Source of the DNA: MWAR01 sp035388825
Lineage (GTDB): Bacteria > Muiribacteriota > Ozemobacteria > Ozemobacterales > Ozemobacteraceae
Direction: 5' to 3'
Assembly (NCBI GenBank): GCA_035388825.1
Contig: DAOOQQ010000007.1
Span: forward strand, 37,980-101,979
DNA length: 64,000 nt
Shown: one piece after another, positions 42,001 to 49,906 of the stretch
Layout: each line of letters begins with the position of its first letter
Position numbering within the stretch: the first letter of the stretch is position 1
The notes under the pieces: generated by a model
Seen by the model: only the letters and a program-made list of their open reading frames with translations
What the model was told of the DNA's origin: nothing
Database searches by the model: none
Made by a program: the position numbers and the translations under genes

Positions 42001-42552
42001 GCCCAGACACTGTTCGGGGGCCATATAATGCGGGGTGCCGAGGGTCATGCCGGTGCGGGTGACCTTGCGGGCCGTCTTGGCCACGCCGAAATCGACGATC
42101 TTGAGCTGGCCCGCACGGTTGATCAGCACGTTGGCGGGCTTCAGATCGCGGTGGATGATGCCTTTCTGGTGACACGCGTGGATGCCTTCGAGCAGCTCGA
42201 CGAACAACTGCAGCAACCGGGGAAGATCCCCGCGCAGCGTATTCTCGGCGGCCTCGAGCGTGAGACCGTCGACGAGCTCCATCACCAGGAAGGGCGAGCC
42301 CACGGTTTCGTCGGTATCCGAGGCATACACGTCGATCACGGCACGGTGTTTTATCGTGGCCAGTATTCTTCCTTCGTTCAGGAAGCGCTGGACGAGGTCC
42401 TTCTCCCCCGCCGATTCGGGGTGCAGGAATTTGAGGGCGACCTCCCGACCGAGATTCAGATCGACGGCTTTATACACCTGGCTCATCCCGCCGGTGCCGA
42501 GCTGGGAAACGATGCGGTAATGGCGGCCTACGACGGTGTTCGGTTGGATCAT
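39040..42552 (-). CDS. Membrane receptor with two tandem Ser/Thr protein kinase domains and a TPR-like outer region
   Basis: 1170 residues. Kinase 1 (about 10-270): GTGGMSQVY, VALKFL, HRDLKPANVLI, DFGVAK, GTPHYMAPEQ. Kinase 2 (about 292-555): GQGGMGTVYKALD, VAIKML, HRDLKPTNLMV, DFGIAK, GTPQYMSPEQ. Both keep Lys, HRD and DFG, so both should be active. A membrane helix lies near 610-630 (LFGGLLAALLLGGLVFWWAG). A Pro/Ala/Glu-rich linker (about 740-830) precedes a helical, TPR-like region to the end (ALRIIPNHAGALAGKKFLL). PknB-like kinases normally have a single kinase domain. The tandem may phosphorylate itself in cis or read two inputs. It sits 37 bases after an ankyrin-repeat gene on the same strand. 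Confidence 0.88.
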   Translation of the reverse strand: MIQPNTVVGRHYRIVSQLGTGGMSQVYKAVDLNLGREVALKFLHPESAGEKDLVQRFLNEGRILATIKHRAVIDVYASDTDETVGSPFLVMELVDGLTLEAAENTLRGDLPRLLQLFVELLEGIHACHQKGIIHRDLKPANVLINRAGQLKIVDFGVAKTARKVTRTGMTLGTPHYMAPEQCLGKGDITPAADIYSIGIMFWEMLAGKVPFDVESGATDPALTIALKHLNEAVPIERISEDPRTAPFAELLRGMLAKKPEERPTVPDIIEQLKRQMKVKAPGEATSENDPDLIGEIYRIERVLGQGGMGTVYKALDTALNRPVAIKMLNQSISSDERIVERFLKEGQLLATVGHPNVLSIYASARDRTTGRPFLVMEYIDGKLLSDLKKTDGLLDHRRIVPLMLQLMDGIRACHQKGIIHRDLKPTNLMVTRDGTLKIFDFGIAKTEAAMTRVGMTLGTPQYMSPEQCTGSAALTPASDVYSIGIVLWEMIFGAPPFIAENESNPELSIALKQVQGTLPMPALPADQATAALVPMIRRMLDKQPTERPTTDEIITLLDEHLKTYPVEGLRLETARRRDSLRRSTAEGLFTPEEPGTMRMKLFGGLLAALLLGGLVFWWAGSPKPPLPPTEDQEIAALNRRIAENIATGKLPEAVTDLGLLARKPGVAAQVTVFRTSLCAALVKRGNDLIALGDLSGARALLQHALNLEPANRDALEAFERASAPPAHSASQAPASAPPDIVPVASSSTPEPPAITPPEPVEAPTAPEPAMPAPVASAAPASEPEETPAPANQPVSPASQTVVEPPAPQNPFEAPITEVSAAIDAFSGEASPTPILEKIGALETLAGAGAVKPLKLRLAAKLAAIGDVKLDIDKRLALQFYEQAIGLDPEQPGTRAKIGLARSALESEKAAAAQKSKQDQARDRASLVADAEKAAKTFKPGFTQPRPLIAKLRSLAAEDPSRASELTREIRDRYIKAATARSATDPHGALRLLKQITGFPGMKNDPQVTASLADISAKARAAAPEKPAPEPQPAPPSDAPDGEPVSTPADEAPVTVTPSETGGELSQLTQPEVVGRHVDRIIQLCRDLEKKKRRDEAAAYRAQAVENLIDNAEENSANGAIDAAIVDYDKALRIIPNHAGALAGKKFLLNLGKSGGTIDAAEETAPQEPGQ

Positions 42553-42589
42553 GGGATGCGGTCCTCGGCAGATGGAATAGCTGAAGATA

Positions 42590-43351
42590 TCATTGGAAGA
42601 AATCGATCAGGGCCGGAAGCGTGGCCGGATCTTTGTAGAAGGGCTCCTCGGGAGGCCGCGGCGCCGTGGCTCCGGCAGGCCGCCGCTTCGCCGAACGCTC
42701 GGCATCCTCGAGAAGGGCGACCAGGACCGAATACCCCTTCGCCCGGGCCACGTCGAGCGGCGTCTTGCCGTCGGCGGTGCGCAGAAGCGGATTCGCACCC
42801 GCATCGAGGAGCGTCCGTGCCATCCGCTCGTGCCCGTCGTCGACGGCCCAGTGCAGCGGGGTTTCCCCTCCGGCGTTCGATGCATTCACTTCGGCACCGT
42901 GTTCGAGCAGCATCCGGCAGACCTCGGGCCGGTTCTGGACGGCGGCAACGTGGAGCGCCGTCGTGCCCCGGCCGTCATCCGCCGTGGCGGGGGTTCCCAG
43001 CGATATCAGAAGATCGATGGCGGCCGGTTTTCCGGCCGCGGCCGCCATGTGCAGCGGCTTGAACCGGAGAAGGTTGGCGGCATCGAGGGAAGCGCCCCGC
43101 CCGACGAGGATCCGGATGCCTTCGAGCCAGCCGTCCTCGGCGGCGCGATGGAGGAGGGTGCAGCCCTCCTCGTCGACCATGCGGATGCGGTCCCGGTCCT
43201 GATCGAGGGCGCGGGTCAGGGCGGCTGCGTCATGCGTCGCGACGAGTTCGGCGACGGCGCTCTCCTCTTCGCCCGCCGCAATGGGCTGGACGAACGAGAG
43301 CGTCCCCGCGAACAGCAGCGTGGCCATTCCCACTCCCCGGATCCATGTCAT
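42590..43351 (-). CDS. Exported ankyrin-repeat protein
   Basis: 253 residues. Signal peptide 1-26 (MATLLFAGTLSFVQPIAAGE). About five ankyrin repeats cover residues 55-215, for example EGCTLLHRAAEDGWLEGIRI, GTTALHVAAVQNRPEVCRML and GETPLHWAVDDGHERMARTL. The C-terminus is proline-rich and ends PALIDFF. Bacterial periplasmic ankyrin proteins (AnkB-like) stabilise or bind secreted enzymes. It lies 38 bases upstream of the tandem kinase and is probably co-transcribed with it. Confidence 0.8.
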   Translation of the reverse strand: MTWIRGVGMATLLFAGTLSFVQPIAAGEEESAVAELVATHDAAALTRALDQDRDRIRMVDEEGCTLLHRAAEDGWLEGIRILVGRGASLDAANLLRFKPLHMAAAAGKPAAIDLLISLGTPATADDGRGTTALHVAAVQNRPEVCRMLLEHGAEVNASNAGGETPLHWAVDDGHERMARTLLDAGANPLLRTADGKTPLDVARAKGYSVLVALLEDAERSAKRRPAGATAPRPPEEPFYKDPATLPALIDFFQ

Positions 43352-43446
43352 GGGTGTCTTCTCATCCTCTCCTCTCCCATTCTACTCGCTGCCCGGTCTG
43401 GGGGCAACACGGCGACCCGATCGATTCGCCGGATGCCGCAGCCGGC

Positions 43447-44598
43447 TCACTCCTCGGCCCCCTTCGAACGCAGTAGTTGGACGATGTCCCGGTGGCCTTC
43501 CGAGCGGGCCACGTGCAGCGGCGTGAGATCGTAGTCGCCGCGTGCATCGATCTCGGCACCCCGCTCGAGGAGCAGGGAAACGACGTCGAGGCTTCCCCGG
43601 GCGGCAGCCTGGTGGAGGGGCGTCATCCCGTCGTTCGCGCGCGCGTCGACCCGGGCTCCGCGGTCGAGCAGCAGGCGCACGACTTCGAGCTGGCCTCTAT
43701 AGGAAGAAATATGTAACGCCGTACCCCAGGTGGAGGTGCGGGCGTCGATCTGGGCCCCGCGATCGAGCAGGAAGGCGACGAACGCGGTGTTCCCTTCGCG
43801 GGCGGCGTAGTGGAGCGGGGTTTCCCCGATCTCGTTCCGGATGTGGATATCCATCCCGTGATCGAGCAGGAGAGCGGCGACCTCCTGACGGCCGAGGGCG
43901 GCCGCGAGATGCAGCGCCGACGCTCCGTTCGGGCTTCTGGCCTCGGGTTTTGCGCCATGCTCGAGAAGGATTCTGCCCGTTTCCGGCGACTCGGAAAACA
44001 CGGCGAGGTGGATCGGCGGGGCGGTCGAACCGCCGTGGAGATCCGGATCGGCCCCGTGTTCGAGCAGGAGCCGGACGAGATCGGGGCGGCTCGTCAGAAT
44101 CGCGATATGCAGGGGTGGCGCCCCATCCTGCATCGGGACATTCGGGTTCGCCCCCGATGCCAGAAGCATCTCGACGAGGTCCGTGCGGCCGATCGCCACG
44201 GCGAGGTGGAGCGGGGTCGAGCCGGGCCAGTCCCGCGCCGTGCTCGGGGCGTTCGGGGCGGCGCCACCGCTCAGCAATACCCGGACCGTCTCGGTGTGCC
44301 CCCGGGTGACGGCGAGGTGCAGCGGGGTGAACCCCCACAGGTCGCGGGTGTCGGGATTCGCCCCCTGCGCGAGGAGAAGGGCCGTCCGGCGGGCGTTGCC
44401 GAACCGGGCATTCCGATGCAGCGAGTGGTATGGCAGATACCAGCGCACCAGGACGACGATGCCCAGAACGAAGAGACCTGCGCCGGGAATCAGAGGCGGC
44501 AGCCCGGTGAGCGCGAGGCAGCCGATGCAGCCGAGACCGAGAAGGGCGGCACCGAGCAGCGCCGCCTTTCCCTGGGAGGTTTCGGGAAAATGGATCAA
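43447..44598 (-). CDS. Membrane-anchored ankyrin-repeat protein
   Basis: 383 residues. Two membrane helices at the N-terminus (about 10-32 and 36-54: ALLGAALLGLGCIGCLALTG, GAGLFVLGIVVLV) precede about ten ankyrin repeats from about residue 65. Examples are WGFTPLHLAVTRGHTETVRV, GSTPLHLAVAIGRTDLVEM, GASALHLAAALGRQEVAALL and GMTPLHQAAARGSLDVVSLL. The repeats are regular with consensus TPLH. It is a protein-binding scaffold facing the cytoplasm or periplasm depending on hairpin topology. Its start overlaps the stop of the hydrolase/MBL gene by four bases, indicating coupling, and a second ankyrin gene follows. Confidence 0.82.
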   Translation of the reverse strand: MIHFPETSQGKAALLGAALLGLGCIGCLALTGLPPLIPGAGLFVLGIVVLVRWYLPYHSLHRNARFGNARRTALLLAQGANPDTRDLWGFTPLHLAVTRGHTETVRVLLSGGAAPNAPSTARDWPGSTPLHLAVAIGRTDLVEMLLASGANPNVPMQDGAPPLHIAILTSRPDLVRLLLEHGADPDLHGGSTAPPIHLAVFSESPETGRILLEHGAKPEARSPNGASALHLAAALGRQEVAALLLDHGMDIHIRNEIGETPLHYAAREGNTAFVAFLLDRGAQIDARTSTWGTALHISSYRGQLEVVRLLLDRGARVDARANDGMTPLHQAAARGSLDVVSLLLERGAEIDARGDYDLTPLHVARSEGHRDIVQLLRSKGAEE

Positions 44599-46160
44599 GA
44601 CGCGGGAAGGATGAACACGTCGATCTTGCCCCGAAGCGCATCCCGGAACCGCTCGGCATCCGACTTCTCACCGACGATCGAGCCGTAATGCATCGGAACG
44701 GCCGCCGCCGGCTTGATCTCGAGCGCCGCAGACGCCGCCTCTTCGGCCGTCATGACATACGTGCCGGAAACGGGCAGCAGGGCGATGTCGGCCTTGACGG
44801 CCTTCATCTCGGGAATGTGATCCGTATCTCCCGCATGATAGATGCGTTTCCCCTCGAAGGTGACGATGTAGCCGACCCAGGCGTTTGCTTTCGGATGGAA
44901 CTTCTTGTTCGTGTTGTAGGCGGGAACGACCTCGATCGTGACACCCGCTTCGGTGAGCCGGTCGCCCGGCTTCACCGGCCGTTTGTCCCCCGACAGCTTC
45001 GCGAGCGCGTCCGCCGGGCCCACGAGGATCGTGTGCGCGTCCTGGATCTTCTGGACATCCTCGGGGGAGCAGTGGTCGAAATGTTCGTGGGTGAACAGGA
45101 TCAGATCGGCCTTCTTGCCGCCGGTGATTTTGAAGGGGTCGATATAGACGGTTTTCGCACCGGTGAGACGGAAGCCGTCGTGGCCGAGCCAGGAAACATG
45201 GGCGTCGAGAAAGGATTTCATCGTATCCTCCTTGGAATCCTCGTTGGCTGGTTGTCGTGCCGCATCCGGGCTGGACACCGGACTGGACGTGGAGAAGGGC
45301 GGATCGAGCGGAAGGGACGGGGTCGGGGTGGCGGGGCGGGGCGGGGGAGCGAACGTCGCCGGAGCCGGTGGCCGTTCGTTCAGGAGGAAGGCGAGCGCGC
45401 GGTCGACGGCATCGGCGTTGAACACGTGTGCCCATTCATGCGTTTCGACGTGCATCGAGCCGCCCGGCGTCCATCCGTTGTCGGCGAGAAACCAGAACAG
45501 CTCGGAAGAATAGGATGCATTATACTTGTCGCGCAGGCCCCAGGTGAGGAACACGGGGCGACGGGGGATGCGGGTGTCGAAGGCATACGGATACCCGCCG
45601 CCGTCGAGCCAGAAGCCGGTGAAGGGCGAGTCGGGCCGGGCGGTCACCTCGACCGAGGCAAAGTATGCGCCGTTCGAGAACCCGGCGAGGATGATGCGAT
45701 CCGGATCGATCGGGTAGCGGCGTTTCAGCGCATCGAGCAGCCGGAGAAGGAACGTCCGGTTCTCGAGCCAGCCGGCCGGACACCAGGCGCGCACGCCCGG
45801 CACGTCGGGATACGAACCCGGGCGGCCCCGGGGAAAGACAGCGATGAATCCGTGGCGACGCGCGGCGACGGCGATCTGCCAGTAGAGATCCCGGGTTGCG
45901 GCCGAGGGATCGCCCGGGCTGTCGAACCCCTGGAGCATGAACACCAGGGGCACCGGTCCCGAGGCCGGCCGCTCCTCGGGCTCGAAGAGATAGTAGGAGC
46001 GCGTTTCCCCGTTCACGTCGAGGGTTTCGAGGACGCCCGGCGGGGGCAGGAACGGCACGACGAGCGGCGCGCAGAGAATGACGAGAATGCCGGTGAGGAG
46101 GATCAGCACCAGGGACTGAGCCCAGACGGGGAAACAGCGGCGGTGCATCCAGAGTCGCAT
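44595..46160 (-). CDS. Alpha/beta hydrolase fused in frame to a UlaG-like metallo-beta-lactamase-fold hydrolase
   Basis: 521 residues without a stop. A membrane helix (about 12-36) precedes a PHB-depolymerase/esterase-like domain (about 45-270): PLVFMLQGFDSPGDPS, nucleophile elbow LAGFSNGAYFAS, late His HEWAHVFNAD. A proline/serine-rich linker (about 271-313) leads to a complete metallo-beta-lactamase-fold domain (314-521): VSWLGHDGFRL, FTHEHFDHCSPED (HxHxDH), YHAGDTDHIPEM, VPMHYGS. Such UlaG-like proteins are normally free-standing and begin exactly at residue 314. A strong ribosome site (AAGGAGG) precedes that internal Met, so a separate short product (44595-45221) is likely made as well. 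The substrates are unknown. Confidence 0.8.
   Translation of the reverse strand: MRLWMHRRCFPVWAQSLVLILLTGILVILCAPLVVPFLPPPGVLETLDVNGETRSYYLFEPEERPASGPVPLVFMLQGFDSPGDPSAATRDLYWQIAVAARRHGFIAVFPRGRPGSYPDVPGVRAWCPAGWLENRTFLLRLLDALKRRYPIDPDRIILAGFSNGAYFASVEVTARPDSPFTGFWLDGGGYPYAFDTRIPRRPVFLTWGLRDKYNASYSSELFWFLADNGWTPGGSMHVETHEWAHVFNADAVDRALAFLLNERPPAPATFAPPPRPATPTPSLPLDPPFSTSSPVSSPDAARQPANEDSKEDTMKSFLDAHVSWLGHDGFRLTGAKTVYIDPFKITGGKKADLILFTHEHFDHCSPEDVQKIQDAHTILVGPADALAKLSGDKRPVKPGDRLTEAGVTIEVVPAYNTNKKFHPKANAWVGYIVTFEGKRIYHAGDTDHIPEMKAVKADIALLPVSGTYVMTAEEAASAALEIKPAAAVPMHYGSIVGEKSDAERFRDALRGKIDVFILPAS
45222..45233 (-). promoter_or_regulatory. Internal ribosome-binding site inside the hydrolase fusion gene
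   Basis: AAGGAGGATACG directly precedes the in-frame ATG at 45219-45221 on the minus strand. It is a near-perfect Shine-Dalgarno at ideal spacing in the middle of an open frame, at the exact start of the metallo-beta-lactamase-fold domain. It should allow independent translation of a 208-residue protein. Confidence 0.7.
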
Positions 46161-46172
46161 GCGGAGGAACCC

Positions 46173-47258
46173 TCAGGAGGCGGGGCCGGCCGAGCCTGCG
46201 GGACCGAGATCGAGAACGACGATCTCTGGCGGGCACAGGAAACGGATGCGCGGGGCATGTTTGCGCTCGAATCCGGCGCCGCGGGAGACGAACAGACGAC
46301 GGCCGTCGGGGAACCGGGATTCCCCGTCACAGGCGAGACGGGGCAGTTTGCTGCTTGTCACGAGGGGGCCGAACCAGGGCAATCGGACCTGGCCGCCATG
46401 AGTGTGGCCGGCAAGCATCAGGTCGGCCGACACGGGGCCAAGAGAATAGTCGGGGCTGTGTCCGAGAACGAGGTGAAACCCCTCGACAGGCGGGATTTTC
46501 AGCTTCGTGTCGAAGGACTCCTCGTTCGAGAGCAGGGTGACCGCAAGCCCGCCTTCGAACCGGAGGGTCGTGCGGCCGGTAAACGTTTCGACGCGCGTTC
46601 CCGAGAACATTTCGGTCCAGGGAAGGGTGTCGACGTTGCCGCGGATGGCCATGACGCCGAGCGGGGCCTTGAAATCGATGGATTGCAGATGTGCGCGGGT
46701 CGCGAGCCGCACCTTCTGACGGGCCTCCTCGGTGAAATCATGGGTGTAATCGCCGCCGAGAAGGATCAGGTCGGGCTTTTCCGCGGCGAGGGCGTTCCAG
46801 ACGCGCTTCTCGTTCTCGCCGAACGCGTCGCTCTGGAGATCGGTCATGAACGCGATGCGGAGTTTCGACCGGATTTTCGGCGAGGCAATCTTCAGACGCC
46901 GGACGGTGAGCTGGTTCGGCTCGACGAGAAAGGCCTGCCAGGCGACTCCGGCGATACCGGCCGAGAGGAGGAGGAGCCCGAACCCGCGCGCCCAGGCGCG
47001 GCTCCGGAACAGAAGGAGACTGCCCGCCAGCGTTGCGGCCGGGAGGTAGGCGAATCCGAGCCAGGCGAGAAGACGCATCAGATGAAACGCCCCCTCGTTG
47101 AGGCGGATGGCCGCGAACGTGCCGCCGCCCAGGAGGATCGCGGCCGCGATGATCAGGCTGAACCGCATCTGCACGCGGGTGATGAAGAACAGCGCAGAAA
47201 GGGAAAGGGCAAGAAAAATGGCATGAGGTGCCAGGGAAAGGGGAAGAATCTCGCTCAT
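46173..47258 (-). CDS. Membrane-anchored YkuE-like metallophosphoesterase
   Basis: 361 residues from the ATG at 47256-47258; an upstream extension to 47348 is not hydrophobic and looks untranslated. Three or four membrane helices fill residues 1-115. The calcineurin-like domain follows: IAFMTDLQSDAFGE, LLGGDYTHDF, AIRGNVD, LGHSPDYS, LAGHTHGGQVRLPWFG. Most metal ligands are present, but the usual GNHD is GNVD, with Val in place of the catalytic His. YkuE-type enzymes act on phosphodiesters at the membrane. Only 12 bases separate it from the hydrolase fusion gene. It is first in the minus-strand series and divergent from 47462. Confidence 0.8.
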   Translation of the reverse strand: MSEILPLSLAPHAIFLALSLSALFFITRVQMRFSLIIAAAILLGGGTFAAIRLNEGAFHLMRLLAWLGFAYLPAATLAGSLLLFRSRAWARGFGLLLLSAGIAGVAWQAFLVEPNQLTVRRLKIASPKIRSKLRIAFMTDLQSDAFGENEKRVWNALAAEKPDLILLGGDYTHDFTEEARQKVRLATRAHLQSIDFKAPLGVMAIRGNVDTLPWTEMFSGTRVETFTGRTTLRFEGGLAVTLLSNEESFDTKLKIPPVEGFHLVLGHSPDYSLGPVSADLMLAGHTHGGQVRLPWFGPLVTSSKLPRLACDGESRFPDGRRLFVSRGAGFERKHAPRIRFLCPPEIVVLDLGPAGSAGPAS

Positions 47259-47461
47259 GCATGCTATGATACGGGAAACCCCCCTGCTTTTCCAGATGGC
47301 GGAAGCAAAGCCGGGAAAGGCCGGCCGCATTCCATTCCAAAGCGACAAGCCTCGGCAGAATCCTCATGGTGACAGCCGTGACCGGCTGTTTCGAGCCATC
47401 CGGCCGAAGGCGGCGGTGTTTCGATCCACGTGGGAGCGAGCGGAACCCTTGCCGTGCATCT

Positions 47462-48430
47462 ATGAATATATATACTGTCAAATATCGTGTCATGGCCCTT
47501 GTGCTCTTCTTTGCGGCGATGGTGGCCCCTTTGTCGGCAGAGCTTCCCATCTATCTTGGGGATTCCCATGCGGGGACGTTGTATTTCCTCGTCAGGAATC
47601 TCCCGCCCGGTGCCTCATGCACGCTGCTGTTGTTCGATGCGCACGACGACGCGACCGGGATCTACCGTTCCGACCGATTGAGAACGGATCTGCGTCAGGC
47701 CGAAGCCGGTGCGGCGTTCGAACGATTGCTTGCCCGATGGCGGCAGCTCGGGGTCATCCAGTGTTACAACTGGCTCGAGCCGCTGATGCCCGACCGGATC
47801 GGCCGGGTGGTCTGGGCTCCGGCGGAGCGTCTGGATTCTGCGAGAAAGGCCGAACTGGAGGAGACGGCGCGGGCGCGGCTCGATCTGTTCCAGGAAGCCG
47901 CGGCTCGTGCGTGCGGGCCCCTGGCGACGCGTCTCGAGGTGATGGGCCGTGACGAACTTGACCGTGACGCGGATCGGGCGGCAGGGTGGGGGGAGATCGT
48001 CGTTTCTATCGATCTGGACTTCTTCGCGGCCCTTCCCGACGACCGGCTCGAGGCGGACGTTGCCGAGGTGTGGCGGCTGGTGATGGGGCTTCCGCGGTTG
48101 CGGGCGGTGAGTTTTGCCGTTTCCTCTGCCTGGCTGCGCGACCGGGGCCAGATCGATCTCCTGTCCAGCCTCGCCCTGTCCTGCGCTGCCGGGGTCGCCA
48201 GTGCGGGGATCCGGTTCGAACCCTTCATCGATCTCGGCCCGGATCGCTCGAACCGGGCAAAAGATCTCGTCGCTGCCGCGAGAGAGGTTCCCCGCCTCGA
48301 TCCCGGCCCCTCGACCCCCCGGCTCCTGCGTCTTCTCGCCGAGCTGGAGCCCCGCATTCGAACCGAGTTCCAGCCGGAACGTCTGCGCGCCCTGATCTCC
48401 GAATGGCGGAGCGAATCTGAACCGAAGTGA
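47462..48430 (+). CDS. Exported UPF0489/arginase-fold-like protein
   Basis: 322 residues from the ATG at 47462. A Met ten codons later (47492) would also open the signal peptide MALVLFFAAMVAPLSAE. Motifs DSHAGTLYFLVRN, TLLLFDAHDDATG and IVVSIDLDFFAAL resemble the metal-binding His/Asp set of UPF0489 proteins and the related arginase/deacetylase fold. The C-terminal third is helical (LLRLLAELEPRIRTEF). Catalysis cannot be assigned. It ends 290 bases before the retron ncRNA; the gap 48431-48719 holds only a short palindromic repeat. The start region (47462-47490) is AT-rich. Confidence 0.55.
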   Translation: MNIYTVKYRVMALVLFFAAMVAPLSAELPIYLGDSHAGTLYFLVRNLPPGASCTLLLFDAHDDATGIYRSDRLRTDLRQAEAGAAFERLLARWRQLGVIQCYNWLEPLMPDRIGRVVWAPAERLDSARKAELEETARARLDLFQEAAARACGPLATRLEVMGRDELDRDADRAAGWGEIVVSIDLDFFAALPDDRLEADVAEVWRLVMGLPRLRAVSFAVSSAWLRDRGQIDLLSSLALSCAAGVASAGIRFEPFIDLGPDRSNRAKDLVAAAREVPRLDPGPSTPRLLRLLAELEPRIRTEFQPERLRALISEWRSESEPK

Positions 48431-48595
48431 TGACGACGGTGCCGTCTCGAGAAAAATTGTTATGTAAACCACCACGCTCCTCCACTCAAAACAATGAAAC
48501 GGCATGAAACAGGGGAATGGGGTGCCGTAGACATGCTGAGATCATTTCCCCACAAACGAAACCGATGCACAATGAACGACGCCAGATCTATCGTA

Positions 48596-48617
48596 GGGGC
48601 GGTTCGCGAACCGCCCC
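48596..48617. repeat. 22-bp perfect palindrome, GTAGGGGCG-type, copy 1
   Basis: GGGGCGGTTCG followed by its exact complement (48596-48617), preceded by GTA. The sister element at 55065-55084 shares the GTAGGGGCG head and CGCCC tail. Short palindromes with this head are dispersed in many bacterial genomes as REP-like elements. Confidence 0.7.
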
Positions 48618-48719
48618 AAGCGTATTGCCCCGACATCGTGATCCCGAATCTTCGCCATCTGTGTCACCTGCGGATGAGCCACTCTTCATCGTTTGATCGG
48701 ATTTGACGCGAATGTCGGA

Positions 48720-48880
48720 AATAGGATATCTTCAACTTGCCTTGGCGCGCGCAAGCGCCGCCGGTGTTTCGCCGGCTCTGGAACGCTAAAAGCAGCTTCA
48801 GATTCGGGATCAGATTGCTTCGCAATCTGCGCAAGGCTGGAATGGGCGCGGGAAACCGCGTCCATTTTCATGAAGATCCC
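48720..48880 (+). ncRNA. Candidate retron msr-msd RNA
   Basis: The roughly 160-base leader directly before the reverse transcriptase folds as a retron RNA should. Flanking arms a1 (ATCTTCA, 48728-48734) and a2 (TGAAGAT, 48871-48877) are exact complements. An msr-like part has two hairpins: 48744-48759 (5-bp stem) and 48760-48776 (5-bp stem, TGTTTCG loop). An msd-like part has an outer stem (48793-48798 with 48834-48839, one G-U pair) around a perfect 8-bp hairpin (48811-48829, TTC loop). A second hairpin follows: 11 bp with a GAAA loop (48841-48866). The RT ribosome site starts just after a2. The branching G and exact ends cannot be fixed by eye. Confidence 0.6.
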
Positions 48881-48895
48881 CTGGGAGGTTCGACG

Positions 48896-49804
48896 ATGAG
48901 CATTACCGGCTGGTTGGCGAGTATTCTCGGGATGGACTCGGACCCCGGGAAGGGCGGGCGCCGTGGACCGGGATATGATGTTCGTGAACTCGCCCGGCGC
49001 CTGGGCGTTGAAGAGAGCACCTTGCGCGGGATCGAACCGGCCTACCGGTCGATCCGCGTGCGGAAACCCCGTGGCGGTGTGCGGTTGCTTCTCGAGCCGT
49101 CCGCTGACCTGAAGAAGATCCAGCGGTGCATCCTGCATCGTCTGCTCAACCGACTCGCGGTTCACGAAGCGGTTCATGGGTTCCAGAAGGGCCGCTCGAT
49201 CGTCACGAATGCCCAGCCGCATACGAACCGCGACCTCGTGGTCTGCGCCGATCTCAAAAACTTCTTTCCGAAAACGCGAACGAGACGCATCTGGGAGTTC
49301 TTCATCTTCTGCGGCTGGACCGAAGAGGCGACGGAGCTCCTGACGAAGCTGCTGACCTGGGACAATGGCCTCCCGCAGGGCGCGCCAACGAGCCCCAGAC
49401 TGGCGAATCTCGTGAATCACGCCATGGATGCGAGGCTTGCGGCATTCGCGAAGGCGAGGGGAGGGCAGTTCACGAGATATGCGGATGATCTTACGTTTTC
49501 CTTCGACCGGATGAACGTCGTGAAACCTGCCACCTTCCTTCGCGCGGTTGCAAGCATCGTGAAGGAATACGGGTATGACCTCCACGGCAAGGAAAAGCTC
49601 GACGTCATGACCTACAAGAACCGACAGCGCGTGACGGGCCTGGTCGTGAATGAAAAAGTGAACCTGCCCCGCACCGTCCGCAAATGGCTCCGCGCCGTCG
49701 AGCATCACCAGAAAACCGGCCGCCCCGCCTCGCTTTCCGGGGCACAGTTGAGCGGTTGGAAGTCTCTCCAGCAAATGATCATCGACCAGCGCCACACCCG
49801 TTGA
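48896..49804 (+). CDS. Retron reverse transcriptase
   Basis: 302 residues from the ATG at 48896, preceded by GGGAGG. An N-terminal helical stretch (DVRELARRLGVEESTLRGI) comes before the fingers and palm. Retron-specific region X motif NAxxH is NAQPH at 105-109. Further motifs are DLKNFFPKT (119-127), LPQGAPTSPRLANLVN (159-174) and the catalytic YADD (195-198, RYADDLTFSF). The retron-specific region Y VTG lies at 246-248 (RQRVTGLVVN). Retron RTs reverse-transcribe their own ncRNA into branched msDNA, and many serve in anti-phage defence. No toxin or effector gene lies within 200 bases downstream. The AT-rich gap 49805-50008 holds a palindrome but no gene. Confidence 0.92.
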   Translation: MSITGWLASILGMDSDPGKGGRRGPGYDVRELARRLGVEESTLRGIEPAYRSIRVRKPRGGVRLLLEPSADLKKIQRCILHRLLNRLAVHEAVHGFQKGRSIVTNAQPHTNRDLVVCADLKNFFPKTRTRRIWEFFIFCGWTEEATELLTKLLTWDNGLPQGAPTSPRLANLVNHAMDARLAAFAKARGGQFTRYADDLTFSFDRMNVVKPATFLRAVASIVKEYGYDLHGKEKLDVMTYKNRQRVTGLVVNEKVNLPRTVRKWLRAVEHHQKTGRPASLSGAQLSGWKSLQQMIIDQRHTR

Positions 49805-49906
49805 AGCAATCAGAAATCCGTCTTCAATCGAATTGATGCCCTCGTTGGAAAACCGAACAAATATATATGCATATAATAGAAAGCATAATATATAATATTT
49901 CCGAAG

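Noticed and set aside
40372..43062. 896-codon plus-strand open frame
   Set aside because: Antisense to the tandem kinase and ankyrin genes; no domain or ribosome site.
44688..47372. 894-codon plus-strand open frame
   Set aside because: Antisense to the hydrolase fusion and metallophosphoesterase genes, which have clear motifs; the frame is arginine/glycine-rich shadow.
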